Shown in pieces: positions 1-19,971 of a stretch of DNA of 64,000 nucleotides. This stretch comes from Apostichopus japonicus (lineage: Eukaryota; Echinodermata; Holothuroidea; Aspidochirotida; Stichopodidae), in contig NC_092564.1 in the NCBI RefSeq assembly GCF_037975245.1, positions 27,198,984 through 27,262,983 on the forward strand, given 5' to 3'. Made by a program: the position numbers and the translations under genes. Within the stretch, counting starts at the first letter, position 1. Every line of letters starts with the position of its first letter. Below the pieces are notes generated by a model. That model was given only the letters and a program-made list of their open reading frames with translations, was not told the origin of the DNA and did not search any database.

Positions 1-106
1 ACACTTAAGTAAAACTACTACCAGTGGCAATTCAATTACCTCTTGGGTTTATGCCTAATTCTGCAACAGATATCATTCATAGCATTTATAATTTTTTTTG
101 TTCCAG

Positions 107-203
107 TTGATCCATATGAGGAGGACTGTGAAAGTGATATGGAATCTGATACAGAGTCTTGGGGAAAACCAATTGAAGAGATTACACAAATCCTTCACTA
201 CAG
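107..203 (+). CDS. Candidate acidic exon in repeat copy 1, gene unknown
   Basis: A 97-nt open segment lies between a good acceptor (T-rich tract then TTCCAG) and a GTAGGA donor. Read in phase it is rich in Asp, Glu and Ser (begins DPYEEDCESDMESDTESW). The second copy at 15208-15303 has one G fewer after TCTTGG, so the two copies end in different frames: GKPIEEITQILHY here against ENQLKRLHKSFTT there. I do not recognise the protein. The exon phases do not fit the xylulokinase exon at 3295, so it belongs to another gene or to the repeat itself. Confidence 0.35.
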
Positions 204-328
204 GTAGGATATTTTAACAATTTATTGATTCCTTGCCAAAGGCCGAAGGAATCTATGTGATGGTGATGGCGTGTGTGTGTGTGTGTGTGTATGTGTTTGT
301 GTATTCATGTATAAGTATGTGTGGGTGC

Positions 329-657
329 AGGGGGTAGGAAGCTTCCAAAAAGTGGGGGGGGGCACAACATCAGAGGGGCACTTTCCCATTCCACAACCAC
401 CACTCGTTATGCTATAAACCGATACACACTGGCCAAATCACTTAAATATACTGTATGTGATGTGTTAGTATGCTATCAATACAATTTTGGTGCACATAAT
501 AATTTAATTTTTTTTTAAATTAACAAAGGCTTAAGATATCCAAAAGACAGTTCTTCATCAAAGGGCACATTTTATTTGCCAGTAGGGCACATTTGCTATT
601 TTGAAAAATAGTTGGGAGGCACATGCCCCCAGTCCCCCCCCAAGCTCCTATCCCCCT
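329..657. mobile_element. MITE-like element, copy 1
   Basis: This ~330-bp segment starts AGGGGGTAGGAAGCTT and ends AAGCTCCTATCCCCCT, so the termini are imperfect inverted repeats. Inside are G-rich and C-rich subterminal tracts and an AT-rich centre with no coding potential. The same element is at 15425-15755 in the second repeat copy. It looks like a non-autonomous DNA transposon remnant. Confidence 0.55.
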
Positions 658-670
658 GTATGCGTGCATG

Positions 671-3057
671 TATATGGTCATTTTCACAATCAGTGGTGTA
701 ACTTTTATACACTCAGGGCCAAAATTTCTAACACCATATATATTGAAATTTTTACTAACATCACATGTTAAAGGGTTCAAATTTTTGTAACTTCAACTTT
801 TTGGAGTTTAAACCTACATGTTTATGGGTGTAATTTTTCGGTGAATGTATGACTCTAGGAAACTTTATATTTTTAAGCAATCATATTTACACAGTGTTAA
901 AAAAACAGTACTCTGATTCAAGTAAACTTTAAAATGCTTAAATCATTTATTTTACTTAAAAATGAAAAGGATTTGGCAGAAAGTTTTTAAAACTATTACA
1001 GATATTTCCATGTTAACTGAAAATTTATTGGAAATCAAGGATTGTTTTTCTTAATTTTAACTTTAAACTTTTTAAAAAAAAGATAAGGCCACGTCAAACA
1101 CCCTAAATAATGTCTCCTCACAGAGGGCTAATATCCAATCCAAGTTGCCCAAAGCTCATTCTTTGCATCATAACTATACATGTCTTACTAGTTTAGTATT
1201 GAAAACAAAAAATTGTGACCAAATTTTGACCTTGAAATGCCCAAAATAGCCCAAAATGTTGTTAAAATGTGATGTTTGAGGACGCTGTTCACAGGCATCG
1301 TTGAGCATGTGACCCTGAAAATGCAGTTTATTGGTAGTCCTTATGCTAGTGAACCACCCTCTTAATTATTAAGCACCTGTATGCTAATGCTAAGAAGTTG
1401 TTGTCATTTGAATTACTCAAATCGGCTTGTGCAGGCATTTTCATACATATGAACTACGTGATTTTCACAATTTTCGAGTCGTGAATTTGAGTAGATAACA
1501 CAAAATACACAACTTTTTGACTTGAGTTTTTAAAAATAGAGTCAATACACTCCTGAAAAATGGTATTTAAAGAAAAAGCCCCAATTAGGGCCAGAAGTGA
1601 GATTTTTTAAGTTTGAGGGCGATGTTCGTAAAAGTTACGACCCGCTCAACATTTTTTGGGCACTTTTCCCGTACAACTACCACTGGACAAGGATCCTATG
1701 CAAATTAAAACTCAAACATGCCATTGCTTGTGAATATAGAGCACACTCAAAGTAGGGCCAGAAAAGGCCCCTATCTGAGGCTATCTCACTTTTTGCCATT
1801 TTAATACGAAAAATTGAGACTGTAAAATGTCCTCAAAATTAGCTAAATTCGAAAGCTGGTCACATGTCTTCCATAATATTTGCAATATCAGACATAAAAT
1901 ACTTTATGCAAAAGATGCCTCCAAACTTGACATAAATTTAGGGCTCTCAAAATGCAATCTGGATTTGGTTGCTAGGTGTGGCCATATCCTAGCAACCAAA
2001 AACTTTTCAAAAGTTTTTTTGCCCAATTTCATCCTTTGAAACATGTGGCAAGACACCATATCAATTTCAGGCGATTCTGAGAGGGTCGACGTGGAATCGA
2101 CCCAAAAATCTGTTGATTTGGCATGGATTGACCCAATTAATAAAGGACCTTTTAAGAGATATTATCATACTGGTTGCTACACCCCTACAGAATTACTGTT
2201 ATATTATTTTTAGCCAAGGAAGATGTTTATTGGATAAGTAGAGATAAAATTTCCAACTAACCTGTTTCGGAGGTGACAAGATGTTTCGGAGGTGACGCAT
2301 GTTAATGGAAAGTTAAGAATCTCCCAGAAATTAAAACGACTGGTCATGTTGTCACAAATTTTACTCAAATATTACGTTAGGGGGTGTGGTATATTTTAAT
2401 AAGTTTAAAATAGCTATACTATTGTTTACATAAATCTTGGGCTGAAGAATGCTTTGTTTCGGAGATGACGGAAAAGTTAACGGAAAAGTTAACATTAAAT
2501 TTGAAATTTACACAATTCTTTTAAAATTTGCAAATGAAAAATATTTTAGGGCCCAGATATTTGACACATTAGTTATTGTAATAATGCAACCATACTTAAC
2601 AAAATTTACACTGCTTAATTAGAACTTAGTTGCAGTCAAACTTAGGTACCAATTGTTAACGGAAAATGTCACCTCCGAAACGACAAAATCTAGCCACCGG
2701 TCCTTGGAGAAGGGAAGGGAAGGAAACCTGGGGAACACAATTGCATTTTAGTTTGGACACTTGTTGATAATATCAACCAAATAAGAACTGGAAAATACCT
2801 TCCACCAAAAAGTACAGGCTTTGACAAAAACAGTGTAGTTGAAAGTGTATGGCTGAACTAGCATATTTTAAGCATATTTATGGCCACCAAATCCACCTGA
2901 AGAAACCGAGAAAGTTTGTTAAGCTACCCAAGGTAGACTTCATTTAGGATGGTCAAATGGCAAAAAATCTAAGAATTCTGGTATTTGGTCACTGAGTTAC
3001 AAAGCAATAAGTGCCAATATTGAAAGTTACACCACTGATTGTGAAAATGACCATATA
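671..3057. mobile_element. 2.4 kb TIR element, copy 1 (non-autonomous)
   Basis: The 35-bp left terminus at 671-705 (TATATGGTCATTTTCACAAT then CAGTGGTGTAACTTT) is exactly inverted at 3023-3057. No long reading frame lies between them. The interior carries a subterminal motif GTTTCGGAGGTGAC at 2264-2277 and 2283-2296, a variant at 2456-2469, and the inverted form at 2668-2681. The CAGTGG core resembles hAT-type ends, but no transposase is present, so the superfamily is not assigned. Confidence 0.7.
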
Positions 3058-3130
3058 TGTGTGTATATATGTGTTTATATATGTGTATATGTATATATAT
3101 ATTGATATTTATATATTGATGCTGAATAAA
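3058..3130. repeat. TATG/TATA microsatellite at repeat border
   Basis: A (TATG)n/(TATA)n simple repeat directly abuts the right TIR of the copy-1 element. It marks where homology to the second copy stops. Confidence 0.7.
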
Positions 3131-3294
3131 ATATCACACATTAAAGCACACCAGCAATGCCTAATGTGTGGAACAGCACAGCACAAAAGATTATAAAAGA
3201 TTACTGGGCATTCTATTTTTGACACAGTACCTGAATTAACTCCTAATTTAAATCATCCATGTACCAATTCCATTCCTTTATGTTTGGTTTACAG

Positions 3295-11061
<7,767 letters not shown>

Positions 11062-11830
11062 GTAATACCGAAACACCCAAACAAACAAAAAACAAAAAAA
11101 CTGATGACAAAAGGAAAATATAAAGCATTCTAGAAACAAAACAATTTTTTTTTCTTTTTTTTTTCCCCTTCATTTCACACATTACTAACAATCATAGCTT
11201 GATATCAAAAAGTCAGCATAAGTCAGCATAATTTTCCATACATGAATACCACCGTCAACATCTTTAATACACGAAGCCTTTCAGCCTACACACTGTGTGA
11301 TGTAGGCTGATGCTCATGGTACTGAGCTTAATGACTCTTGTTTGTTGTTGTTGACACATACATTGTGGAATTTTGCCTGTATTTGAAGACTACAAGATGT
11401 TTCAATTCATGAACAACTGATCTTAATAGCAACACCTTTGGAGGACAAAAAGAAATTAATAACTATGTTTGTGATATACTCTGCAAATATATCCATTGTC
11501 ATAGATGAGAATTTATTCGGTTCAAACTTGGTTAATTTGATGATTTTACAAATTATCTCTGCATAGCAACCAACCTGAACTTTCCAGCATGTGACCATTG
11601 CTCAGATTTCTCTGCTGCTTTTTTTTCTTCTAAAGTCCGTCTGATATTTTTTTTTTTTTAGCATACAAACATTTTGCAAATTGTTATTGTTTGGCTTGAA
11701 ATTTTTTAATTCTTTATAATTTGGCAGATTTATCACTCATCTTCTGATAATGTTTAAAGCAAATATAAACTTACTAAAAGCATTAATGTTTACCAAATAG
11801 TTTTAGTACCTCAGGGGCTTTATTACACCG
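11062..11830. other. No gene recognised downstream of XYLB exon
   Basis: I searched this stretch for the missing terminal XYLB exon (a CAG acceptor followed in phase 0 by about 20 codons and a stop) and saw no match. It holds poly-T tracts and AT-rich sequence. Confidence 0.5.
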
Positions 11831-11834
11831 TGTT

Positions 11835-12118
11835 CAAACGATTAACCTAATCGGAATCAGAATCGGTACGATTATTGCATCTTTTTTTTTCTTTCCGAGA
11901 AACTCCAGAGGTTACTTGGTACATACAAAAGGATATTTAAGAGCCTTGTATTACAAGAAGCAAAAGGAAACAGAGGAAAATCACAACAATAATTGTTTCT
12001 ATCACAAACTTTATTGCCGATTTCGTATAAACGGGATATTTTCTCATTTTCAAATTAAATGGAATCGGAATCGGTACGATTATGAAAAAAATAATCGGTA
12101 ATCGGGATTTTCTGTTAT
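11835..12118. repeat. Repeat pair with AATCGG motifs
   Basis: The word GAATCGGTACGATTAT occurs at both ends of a ~280-bp segment (near 11860 and 12065), in the same orientation, with CGATTA/TAATCG variants around each. It is probably a small degenerate mobile-element remnant. Confidence 0.4.
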
Positions 12119-12129
12119 GCATAATGGTT

Positions 12130-13560
12130 GAACACTAGTCCAATGACAAACTTTGTCTTAACTGTACTGTTCATTTAGCTGTACATGTCTTCAACATATA
12201 TGAATATGTCCCCCTAATGTTGCCTATGTTGAAGTTGACACAAAATGTTTAATTTGACATAAGACGGTGGAAGCAATGTGTGTACAAGAAAATCCCTAAA
12301 TCAAGTACACTCATCTTCAATGGGTCTCTCCTACTTAGTAGGCCCCCCCCCCCCCTCCAAACACACAAATCCATGTTCATTGTACATTGTGGGGTACAGA
12401 ATGTAGTTTATGGAATATGTATTCAAAGGTCATGGACATATAGGCTACAGTGATCTAGGCAAACGTTTTGCATACTCAACTATAAATTCCCTGACAAAGG
12501 ATGGACCAGTAACAAACTTTGTCTTACAGTACATGGCTGCTTGCTGAATGGCCTACCTACTACAGTATTCATTTAGCTGTATGTCTTTAACATATAAGGA
12601 ATATGGATTTAAGATGTCCCCCTAATGTTTCCTATTTATAATATATATATATATTCAGAAGTGGAGGCCACATGTGTTCATGACACACACAAGTCTATGT
12701 TCATTCTATATATAGCAGGAATTCTTCAGTCTATATATGAAGTAGTGTATGGAAGATGTAACAAAACATTCAATGGTTGTGTAGTGCCTCAATAGGAGCT
12801 AGACAGGTCTATCATCTTTACCTAATAATTTCCCGAAATAAGATGGACCAGTAACAAGTGTCTCACCCTCATGCGTGAATGGTTGTATGCTGATTGTCCT
12901 ACTTACCATTCATTGATCTGTATAATTTCAACATTTCAATATTTTGAGGTATTGGAAATTTTGAATATCCTAATGTTACTCTTTAAATATGTTACTCATA
13001 TGGTAATGTTACTTATATGTAAAGGTGACACAAAATATTGTTTGAGATAGAGGAAATCACATGTACACCACCTCCTATTTATTCATGTACATGTCTTCTC
13101 TCTGATGGTAAATCCATAACTTTATGAACTCCCTGGAATAAGATGGACCAGTGACAATTGTCCTACTACAGTATGCACATGCATGGATGGCTACATGCTG
13201 GGTGTCATATGTACAACATTCATTTTGTTGTAATTGCTGTATTTTCTTCAATATATTGCAAATTTTGATTATGTCTTGCATGCAAAAACTAGTACGATCA
13301 GTGGCATAGTGAGCAATATCAGCACCGAGGGGCAGGGAGGCCTATACCCTGTGCCTTGGGGAAAGTTCCCTTGCTCCCCTCACTATGCCACTGCAAAAAA
13401 TAAAGGGTAGTTATAAAAGTGTGCTTAAGTACTAAATCATTCTAAACAACACATGTGTTGAATGACATACTTTAGTGAGGTGTCCAACAGTACATGGCTA
13501 TGGGCTGAATATTGTACATGGACTGATTAACATGCAGTACAGTCCATGTAAGTCTACCAT
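12130..13560. repeat. Diverged tandem repeat, ~300-370 bp period
   Basis: The phrase ATGGACCAGTAACAA or a variant recurs at about 12136, 12503, 12844 and 13144. Each is followed by ACAGTACATGGCTGC-like, CATTTAGCTGTA-like and CCCCCTAATGTT-like blocks in the same order. A fifth partial unit starts near 13460. The units are much diverged, so this is an old array. Confidence 0.6.
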
Positions 13561-13777
13561 TATGGCTACTAGTCAGAAGAAATCACACTGTTGTAAATTA
13601 ATTATGAGAATACAATATTTGTAGTGAATATGATGTTCTTGAATATGGAGTCAAAGGATACCTGAAATTCTTATATGCCAAACCATCAATATCTATCTAT
13701 CAATTTCTTGTTGAAAGAATTAATTTCATACTTACAATTAATTAAATTGTACATGGTTCTTTTATTTTGGTTTGCAG

Positions 13778-13881
13778 GTACTCTGGATGAAGATAGTGAA
13801 AGTAGCGATCTTGACCAAGCATGTTCTTCCAGGTCAACCCCAAAGAGAGTTTGTCCAACAAGGCAAAAGCATTGTTGCCTG
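13778..13881 (+). CDS. Candidate orphan exon, acidic/serine-rich
   Basis: A 104-nt segment lies between TTTGCAG and GTAAGG. In the better frame it reads TLDEDSESSDLDQACS and then a basic, Cys-containing stretch ending QKHCCL. The composition suggests a disordered linker. I do not recognise it. Its end phase does not match the start of the acidic exon at 15208, so if both belong to one gene an exon is missing between them. In another frame it would follow the last XYLB exon in phase, but that frame bears no resemblance to the XYLB C-terminus. Confidence 0.35.
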
Positions 13882-13959
13882 GTAAGGAAAATTGTTATCC
13901 TTAAGCCAGTGACATATGCAGGGGTCCCCAAACAAAGTCCAATCTGGAAAAGGTCCACT

Positions 13960-14850
13960 TTTGCATTATGGCACGCACACAGTCCCACACATTGCTGGAC
14001 CTCTGTTGACCGCACATGACCTTTGACTGCTGAAAAAACTAATAGAAATAATTCACTCACTATGGGTCATGGTGGCTTAGTGCCTTTTGCATTTAACACA
14101 CAGGTTGTGAGTCTGAGTCCCACAGGTGGCATAGTCAATACGTTGAATCCTTGTGCAAGACACTTTACTCCATTTGCTTCAGTCCACCCATCTCTAAAAT
14201 GGGCACTAGCTTCGGCTAGGGGCTAGTTAGCAAGGGATTGACGGATTGGGGGAGTGTTTCACTCCAATTCCACTTGCATCATGGAAACCAGGTTTAATTA
14301 AGCACCGACCTTATGAGCCATCTGGCACAGAAGAAAACCTACCTACCTTCTCACTATGGGTAACCTACCCACCAAGTACTGTATAAGCTCAATTGAATTT
14401 TACCTCATTAAGATATATATTGTTTACAAGGTTTCTATGTTTGACCTCTGTTAACCTCCATATAAAACAATATGGGTCATATAAACACTCGAAAGAATAC
14501 ACATACTAAGTATGAGCTCAATTGAAGTGTGTCTTGTCAAGATAAGGTGTTTACAAGGTTGTCAGTGTTTGACATCTGTTGACCTTTAAGAAAAACAATA
14601 GGGACCATGTACTCACTATGAATAATCTACATAACAATTTAATTTAAATTGAATTTAATTGAAGTTTGTCTCAAATTACGATGATTAAAGGTTAACAGTT
14701 TTTTACCTCTGATGAACTTTGACCTCAACCAAAAGCAATAGGGACCATGTACTCACAAAAGGTATTCTACCTAACTAGTATGAGCTCTACTGAAGTTTGC
14801 CTTAAGTATCAAGTTATTATGTTTACAAGTGGCATCACATGCATGTCACT
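13960..14850. repeat. Diverged ~130-bp tandem repeat
   Basis: Units contain, in order, ACTCACTATGGGTAA-, TGAGCTCAATTGAAGTTTG-, GTTTACAAGGTT- and GACCTCTGTTGACCTT-like blocks, then AACAATAGGGACCATGT. At least four units can be followed. A SINE at about 14055-14345 interrupts the array after the first. Confidence 0.6.
14055..14345 (+). mobile_element. tRNA-derived SINE
   Basis: The segment begins with a tRNA-like head: an A-box-like TGGCTTAGTGCC and a degenerate B box near GAGTCTGAGTCCC. The body AAGACACTTTACTCCATTTG...CCACCCATCTCTAAAATGGG aligns in layout with the body of the SINE units at 33.6 kb (AAGATGCTTTATCTCAATTG...CCACCCAGGGGTTAAATGGG). It is a single diverged insertion. Confidence 0.6.
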
Positions 14851-15207
14851 TACCTATACACATATATACATCCATACACACAAGGATGACTGCATAGACC
14901 TGTTTCTTTTCCTTCTGCTCAAGTCATAGTTGTAGTCACACTAGCAAATACTCAGTAAAGTACCGTACTGTATCTTAAATTGATGCTGAAGAATTGGTCA
15001 TATGATGCTAAGATCAACTAGAGATAGCTATATTGTGCTAACCACCATAGCTAGAGAAGAGCAGATTGGGATTTTTCAATACCTGTTTGCCAAAAAAGAT
15101 TACACTTAAGTAAAACTACTACCAGTGGCAATTCAATTACCTCTTGGGTTTATGCCTAATTCTGCAACAGATATCATTCATAGCATTTATAATTTTTTTT
15201 GTTCCAG

Positions 15208-15303
15208 TTGATCCATATGAGGAGGACTGTGAAAGTGATATGGAATCTGATACAGAGTCTTGGGAAAACCAATTGAAGAGATTACACAAATCCTTCACTA
15301 CAG
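15208..15303 (+). CDS. Candidate acidic exon, repeat copy 2
   Basis: Same exon as 107-203, with TTCCAG acceptor and GTAGGA donor, but 96 nt because one G is absent after TCTTGG. The downstream reading becomes ENQLKRLHKSFTT. Which copy keeps the functional frame cannot be told here. Confidence 0.35.
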
Positions 15304-15424
15304 GTAGGATATTTTAACAATTTATTGATTCCTTGCCAAAGGCCGAAGGAATCTATGTGATGGTGATGGCGTGTGTGTGTGTATGTATGTGTTTGTGTAT
15401 TCATGTATAAGTATGTGTGGGTGC

Positions 15425-15755
15425 AGGGGGTAGGAAGCTTCCAAAAAGTGGGGGGGGGGGCACAACATCAGAGGGGCACTTTCTCATTCCACAACCACCA
15501 CTCGTTATGCTATAAACCGATACACACTGGCCAAATCACTTATACTGTATTTGATGTGTTAGTATGCTATCAATACAATTTTGGTGCACATAATAATTTA
15601 ATTTTTTTTTAAATTAACAAAGGCTTAAGATATCCAAAAGACAGTTCTTCATCAAAGGGGCACATTTTATTTGCCAGTAGGGCACATTTGCTATTTATGA
15701 AAAATAGTTGGGAGGCACATGCCCCCAGTCCCCCCCCCCAAGCTCCTATCCCCCT
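15425..15755. mobile_element. MITE-like element, copy 2
   Basis: Second copy of the AGGGGGTAGGAAGCTT ... AAGCTCCTATCCCCCT element described at 329-657, with longer poly-G and poly-C tracts. Confidence 0.55.
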
Positions 15756-18124
15756 GTATGTGTGCATGTATATGGTCATTTTCACAATCAGTGGTGTAAC
15801 TTTTATACACTCAGGGCCAAAATTTCAAACACCATATATATTGAAATTTTTACTAACATCACATGTTAAAGGGTTCAAATTTTTGTAACTTCAACTTTTT
15901 GGAGTTTAAACATATATGTTTACATATATGTTTATGGGTGTAATTTTTCGGTGACTGTATGACTCTAGGAAACTTTATATTTTTAAGCAACCATATTTAC
16001 ACAGTGTTAAAACAGTACTCTGATTCAAGTAAACTTTAAAATGCTTAAATCATTATATGTTACTTAAAAATGAAAAGGATTTGGCAGAAAGTTTTTAAAA
16101 CTATTACAGATATTTCCATGTTAACTGAAAATTTATTGGAAATCAAGGATTGTTTTTCTTAATTTTAACTTTAAACTATTTAAAAAAAAAGATAAGGCCA
16201 AGTCAAACACCCTAAATAATGTCTCCTCTCAGAGGGCTAATATCCAATCCAAGTTGCCCAAAGCTCATTCTTTGCATCATAACTATACATGTCTTACTAG
16301 TTTAGTATTGAAAACAAAAAAATAAATGTTTTAATTGTGACCAAATTTTGACCTTGAAATGCCCAAAATAGCCCAAAATGTTGTTAAAATGTGATGTTTG
16401 AGGATGCCGTTCACAGGCATCGTTGAACATGTGACCCTGAAAATGCAGTTTATTGGTAGTCCTTATGCTAGTGAACCACCCTCTTAATTATTAAGCACCT
16501 GTATGCTAATGCTAAGAAGTTGTTGTCATTTGAATTAATCAAATCGGCTTGTGCAGGCATTTTTATATATACATATGAACTACGTGATTTTCACAATTTT
16601 CGAGTCGTGAATTTGAGTAGATAACACAAAATACACAACTTTTTGACTTGAGTTTTTAAAAATAGAGTCAATACACTCCTGAAAAATGGTATTTAAAGAA
16701 AAATTCAAATTTGCCCACAGCCCCAAATTGGACCCCCAATTAGGGCCAGAAGTGAGATTTTTTAAGTTTGAGGGCGCTGTTCGTAAAAGTTACGACCCGC
16801 TCAACATTTTTTGGGCACTTTTCCCATACAACTACCACTGGACAAGGATCCTATGCAAATTAAAACTCAAACATGCCATTGCTTGTGAATATAGAGCACA
16901 CTCAAAGTAGGGCCAGAAAAGGCCCCTATCTCATTTTTTGCCATTTTAATACGAAAAATTGAGACTGTAAAATGTCCTCAAAATTAGCTAAATTCGAAAG
17001 CTGGTCACATGTCTTCCATAATATAAATTTGCAATATCAGACATAAAATACTTTATGCAAAAGATGCCTCCAAACTTGACATAAATTTAGGGCTCTCAAA
17101 ATGCAATCTGGATTTGGTTGCTAGGTGTGCCAAAAACTTTTCAAAAGTTTTTGCCCAATTTCATCCTTTGAAACATGTGGCAAGACACCATATCAATTTC
17201 AGGCGATTCTGAGAGGGTCGACGTGGAATCGACCCAAAAATCTGTTGATTTGGCATGGATTGACCCAATTAATAAGGACCTTTTAAAAGATATTATCATA
17301 CTGGTTGCTACACTCCTACAGAATTACTGTAATATGATTTTTAGTCAAGGAAGATGTTTATTGGATAAGTAGAGATAAAATTTCCAACTAACCTGTTTCG
17401 GAGGTGACAAGATGTTTCGGAGGTGACACATGTTAACGGAAAGTTAAGAATTTCCCAGAAATTAAAACGACTGGTCATGTTGTCACAAATTTTACTCAAA
17501 TATTACGTTAGGGGGTGTGGTATATTTTAATAAGTTTAAAATAGCTATACTATTGTTTACATAAATCTTGGGCTGAAGATTGCTTTGTTTCGGAGATGAC
17601 GGAAAAGTTAACGGAAAAGTTAACATTAAATTTGAAATTTACACAATTCTTTTAAAATTTGCAAATGAAAAATATTTTAGGGACCAGATATTAGACACAT
17701 TAGTTATTGTAATAATGCAACCATACTTAACAAAATTTACACTGCTTAATTAGAACTTAGTTGCAGTCAAACTTAGGTACCAATTGTTAACGGAAAATGT
17801 CACCTCCGAAACGACAAAATCTAGCCACCGGTCCTTGGAGAAGGGAAGGGAAGGAAACCTGGGGAACACAATTGCATTTTAGTTTGGACACTTGTTGATA
17901 ATATCAACCAAATAAGAACTGGAAAACACCTTCCACCAAAAAGTACAGGCTTTGACAAAAACAGTGTAGTTGAAAGTGTATGGCTGAACTAGCATATTTT
18001 AAGCATATTTATGGCCACCAAATCCACCTGAAGAACCAAGAAAGTTTGTTAAGCTACCCAAGGTAGACTTCACTTAGGATGGTCAAATGGCAAAAAATCT
18101 AAGAATTATGGTTTTTTTAAAAAG

Positions 18125-19220
18125 TTGTATGATACAAAAAGTACTCATGATGTTATGTTACAAGATTTTGTAAAAACTGATAATTTTTCTTGTTTACATG
18201 ATGAACAAAATGAGGGTCTTGATGGCCCAATTCAGCACGAGGAACTGCTAAGTGCCCTTAAAAAGATGAGTAATAATAAGAGTCCTGGTATAGATGGTTA
18301 CACTGTTGAATTCTATAAAGTGTTTTTTAACGATATCTCTTGGTTTTTATTAAGGTCACTAAATGAATCCTATGATACTGGGTGTCTTTCAATCACACAA
18401 AGACGTGGTAAAATTACATTGCTTCCAAAAGGGCAAAAGCCACGACATCTCTTAAAAAACTGGCGTCCAATCTCTCTCCTTAATGTATCCTACAAACTTG
18501 CATCCTCATGTATTGCCAACAGGTTAAAGCAAGTTTTACCTTATTTGATTAGTTCTGATCAGTCAGGGTTTATGGCAGGTAGATTCATTGGGAGAATATA
18601 AAACAGGTTTACCATATTATGAGTTATACCGAGATAAATAATATTCCAGGTCTTTTACTCTTAATTGATTTTGAAAAAGCATTCGATTCAGTTTCACATG
18701 AATTTATTTTCAAAACGCTAGATTTGTTTAATTTTGGGGAAGGCTTTAAAAGATGGATCTCAGTATTTTACAACAATGCACAATCTTCAGTCTTGGTAAA
18801 CGGCCACATGACCCGATTTTTTGATATTAATTCAGGATGCCGTCAAGGGGATAGTCTTTCGCCTTATATTTTTGTTCTGTGTTCTCAGATTTTAAACATT
18901 GCCATTAATAATTGTGTGGATATTAAGGGTTTTATCATACGTGATATGGAATATAAAGTTTTACAATATGCCGATGACACAACTATTATTTTAGATGACA
19001 CTGAAAATTCTCTTTCACAAACTTTTAAGCTTCTGGAAAATTTTCACAATATATCTGGTTTGAAAATTAACATGGATAAAACTAGTGCTGTTGGGATAGG
19101 ATCCAAAAAAGGTAGTGATGATGTTTTATGTAAGAATTATAACTTATCTTGGGTTGGCGATAATATATTCTGTTATCTTGGGGTAACATTGTGTACACAA
19201 CTGGATGTTATCGTGAATGT
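18125..19220 (+). pseudogene. LINE ORF2 fragment: reverse transcriptase
   Basis: Two consecutive frames (18125-18601, then 18619 onward) give one RT domain with a frameshift near 18600. Motifs in order are KKMSNNKSPGIDGYTVEFYK, KNWRPISLLNVSYK, SDQSGFMAGR, LLLIDFEKAFDSVSH (first catalytic Asp), GCRQGDSLSPYIF and YADDTT (catalytic Asp pair at 18967-18981), then SGLKINMDKT and CYLGV. The order and wording fit the L1/Tx1 group. The host LINE sequence ends near AATGT at 19220, where the DIRS starts, and resumes near 25801. It is not functional as it stands. Confidence 0.9.
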
Positions 19221-19254
19221 CAAATTTACTTCGCTCCTGGCTTACCTGTCTCGC

Positions 19255-19362
19255 CACAACCTTAGCACCCTCATTCTACCGTGCCTAGAATGTCCTGGTA
19301 ACCTTTTAACACTGTGCACCCTCTGTGACCCGGCTTCACGGGTCACTGCCCATCCTTCTCAT
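19255..19362 (+). repeat. DIRS left inverted terminal repeat
   Basis: Begins CCACAACCTTAGCACCCTCA and runs through a TGACCCGGCTTCACGGGTCA hairpin to CATCCTTCT. The reverse complement is at 25655-25762 with two or three substitutions. Confidence 0.95.
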
Positions 19363-19971
19363 TCTACCAATCAAAGCGTCCACTTCGTTATTTTTCGAGC
19401 GGATATTTTCCATCGATTTCTGTCCACTTTTGGTTCTAGGATCGGAAATTTTTTTCCACCTACTGTTTTTAGAAGCAGTTCTAACCGTTGCAGCCCGATA
19501 AGTATCCTTTTCCTATTCTTTGAGAGGTTTTTAGGGCTGGTTTTTGTTAGCGGCGTTCGCGCCGTTTTTTCTGTGCAGAAAACTAGCATTGGTAGCAGTT
19601 CTGCGATTTGTTTACCGTAGTTACGCTAGTTCCCGCCTTTTAGGCTACATACGCTATTACGCTATTTTCCCTCACCCACTGTTTAGTTGTTGTTCACTTT
19701 ACTTCTCCTGCCTTTCGTTATTTTTCGTTATCTTTTGTTATCTTTCTCCTGCCCTTCGTTATTTTATTTTTGTTAGTTCTCTCCCCCTTGTGGGTTGGCT
19801 TAGGCCTATTTGTTACCTTGTAAGCCGCGGGCCTCTAGCCGAGGCACGGTGTTAAGGTTATTTGTGTTTATCCCACAGATCTTGTTGCTTCTCTCCCTTT
19901 TAGCTCCCCCACCTCCCCCTTCTCCTATCATTTCTTTAGAGTTTTTCCTTCCTTAACCGGGGTTTTCAGTC

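Larger units (their letters stand above)
1..3057. repeat. ~3 kb direct repeat, copy 1
   Basis: Positions 1-3057 match 15102-18107 plus 27298-27377 almost base for base, in the same orientation. The match is already in progress at base 1, so the true left end is outside the window. It ends at the outer edge of the right terminal inverted repeat near 3057, after which the two flanks differ (a TATG-rich microsatellite here). The block contains an exon-like segment (107-203), a MITE (329-657) and a TIR element (671-3057). Copy 1 lacks about 33 bases present in copy 2 near 16703-16735, a loss between short CCCCAA-type repeats. It is either a segmental duplication or the right part of a larger mobile element. 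Confidence 0.9.
15102..18107. repeat. ~3 kb direct repeat, copy 2 (left part)
   Basis: Nearly identical to 1-2974. Upstream of 15102 the comparison cannot be continued, because copy 1 is cut by the window edge. The block is interrupted at 18107 by the LINE insertion and resumes at 27298. Small differences from copy 1 include one missing G in the acidic exon, extra TATA-type words, and about 33 bases near 16703-16735. Confidence 0.9.

Noticed and set aside
13778-13881. Terminal exon of XYLB
   Set aside because: The phase-0 frame gives no similarity to the XYLB C-terminus.
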